NCBI GenBank assembly: GCA_964036045.1
Contig: OZ038381.1
Location: forward strand, 63,240,242 to 63,304,241
Origin: Eutreptiella sp. 'Long Island Sound 2002'
Taxonomy: Eukaryota > Euglenozoa > Euglenophyceae > Eutreptiales > Eutreptiaceae
Reading direction: 5' to 3'
DNA length: 64,000 nucleotides
Part shown: positions 62,688-64,000 of the stretch, piece by piece
Layout of the letters: every line of letters starts with the position of its first letter
Numbering within the stretch: the first letter of the stretch is position 1
Made by a program: the position numbers and the translations under genes
The notes under the pieces: model-generated
What the model was told of the DNA's origin: nothing
What the model saw: only the letters and a program-made list of their open reading frames with translations
Databases searched by the model: none

Positions 62688-64000
62688 TTATCGTACCCTT
62701 TTTCGCCAAAAAAGCGTCACATATGCATTATTGTCGACGATTTTAGCCCTTTTTAATGCTTCGTTTCTTACCAAACAGGCGTCTACCATCTGTTCGCCAT
62801 AAGACGTTGTGCATGAAGTCCCAACCCTCAACGGATCACCCACGTGCTTGGGCATGGTTTGAAGTTTGTCTCGCCTCTTCCTCATAACCGCAAAACAATC
62901 GTCAATGAATACACTCCTCCATGTATGGTTTGATGACATTGTTTGATGATAGGAATTTCTGTTCCTGGTCTGCTTTTGTGAAGGGCTGTGACAATAATAT
63001 TTTTGCAAGAAATACAATTCTGCATCTTCTACATACGGGAGAAAAAAGTTCCACCTCGGGATCGCAGTTCGCCTACGCAGAATCCACTTTTTTCCCATAT
63101 CGTTTGTGAATGACTTCTGCATCTTTTCTGGTGGTGATGACCACCAATATGGTCATTCGCTCTCATCTGGGCGTACATTGGCCTGAAAACCGTCTCTGCT
63201 CACGGCATCATCAGATTTGCTAGACGAAGAATCATATGCAACGTCCTCCGCTGGATTGCTTGCTATTGCATTGGAGCCTCCGGGTTCACGCTTGGTCGGA
63301 CGATAATAGCGATAGTAGTCGGGGTACCTGATGGGGATGACAGCAATGGGCCGTTCCAAATATTGCTTATAGCGATCCAAATACCTAACGTCTGTGGACG
63401 TATCTTCGTCCGGGAGATGCTTTCGACGCTTGAGCCGTCCTAGTTTGGCAATGGATCTGTTGGAATCCAAACCACTTCTCAGCTACCTCGACAATGATGA
63501 ATTCCTAAGAGCATCATTGCATTCCCCATGCTTCCCAATCAACGCAACTGGAGCAGACACTCCACATCGCTTGCATCGGGCAAGAGCGTGATGGGAACTG
63601 TCAATGAATTTGCTGGCTTTGTGAAATATTTGGCGAGATTTGATTCCCAATGCAAAGTAGTTATCTTGTGCACATTCTTGTGGCACTGCACCCGGACTAA
63701 CAAACGGCGATTGTGCGGAACCACACATGCATCTTTGGCTTCAAATGTGCGATAAAGCAAGCGGACACCATTGTCATCCAATTCTTCTCTCTAGCTCCTG
63801 CGGCACGACTTGCACTTGGTGCATACACCCCCGCAACCAATAACCAAACACTTGTCGGGGTGGCATTGATGCACCATGTTGCACTTCCTGTACAGATCCT
63901 GTAGGTATGCTGTGAACGTCGGATCAAACCCGGCACGTTCAGGAGGCATTGGTGGGCAAATCACATCGTCCGGGATGCTGTTGGCTTCACACCATACCAC
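62688..64000 (-). pseudogene. Helitron-like Rep region, degraded and cut by the window edge
   Basis: Minus strand from 64000: FTAYLQDLYRKCNMVHQCHP and CTKCKSC (Cys/His-rich part). After a TAG at 63791-63793 the same frame continues with GVRLLYRTFEAKDACVVPHN, RRLLVRVQCHKNVHKI and ESNLAKYFTKPAN. This pattern (VVPxNxxLL, then NV, then a KY-tK helix) is typical of Helitron replication proteins downstream of the Rep active site. Another frame gives RYLDRYKQYLERPIAVIPIR, and the last (62688-63122) RRRTAIPRWNFFLPYVEDAE, ELYFLQKYY and THTWRS-like TWRSVFIDD, again Helitron-like. No PIF1 helicase motifs follow within the window, and at least two frameshifts separate the parts. Upstream sequence lies beyond the window. 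Confidence 0.6.

Overview
The window reads as nuclear DNA of a large, repeat-laden eukaryotic genome. No bacterial-type operon, rRNA operon or tRNA gene was seen. Almost everything recognisable is a mobile element or a tandem repeat: Ty3/gypsy elements with C-terminal chromodomains, a LINE, a Helitron-like fragment, a terminal-inverted-repeat DNA transposon and several satellites. Splice-like acceptors and donors (CAG, GTAAGT) also occur. The element mix would fit a plant or charophyte-alga genome, but that is an impression and not something the sequence proves.

Layout. 1-3282: minus-strand remains of a Ty3-type Gag that runs off the left edge. 3283-7060: no convincing gene. 7060-11360: tandem array of roughly 1.2-1.34 kb units, each carrying two short ORFs with hydrophobic, signal-peptide-like N termini. 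11399-13550: minus-strand exon-like ORFs of unknown function. 14404-17835: a broken LINE (endonuclease and reverse transcriptase) whose RT is interrupted by about 400 bp bounded by two repeats resembling the 3' part of 5S rRNA. 17870-21190: minisatellite and satellite DNA. 21418-25180 and 25613-30110: two related, dead Ty3 chromoviruses; the second is split by a 1,711-bp DNA transposon (27108-28818) with 24-bp terminal inverted repeats and a 5-bp target duplication. 31600-39430: GT-rich and G-run-rich DNA with proline-rich minus-strand ORFs and a ~280-bp satellite (36230-37390). 39595-59725: internal region of a third, different chromovirus (gag, protease, RT, RNase H, integrase, chromodomain), expanded by tandem amplification. 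60312-62192: long minus-strand ORF of unknown family. 62688-64000: minus-strand Helitron-like Rep region, cut by the window edge.

Most unusual points. (1) Inside the third chromovirus a 1,496-bp block, starting in the RT fingers and ending just after RNase H, is present nine times head to tail (42853-56262). The eight extra copies alternate between two variants, so the array is built of dimers. Most extra copies share the same nonsense mutations, so already dead sequence was amplified. (2) A 20-bp palindrome close to TTGCGCGAGGCCTCGCGCAA occurs six times in two clusters, four of them inside the DNA transposon. At three of those four it sits between further inverted arms that differ from site to site. 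(3) 5S-like direct repeats lie inside the LINE RT. (4) The tandem secreted-peptide-like ORFs at 7-11 kb may be a small local gene family.

Most stops in the Ty3 copies fit C:G to T:A transitions (TGG to TAG or TGA, CGA to TGA, CAA to TAA), as expected for long-methylated repeats. I see no complete, undamaged element and no confidently functional host gene.
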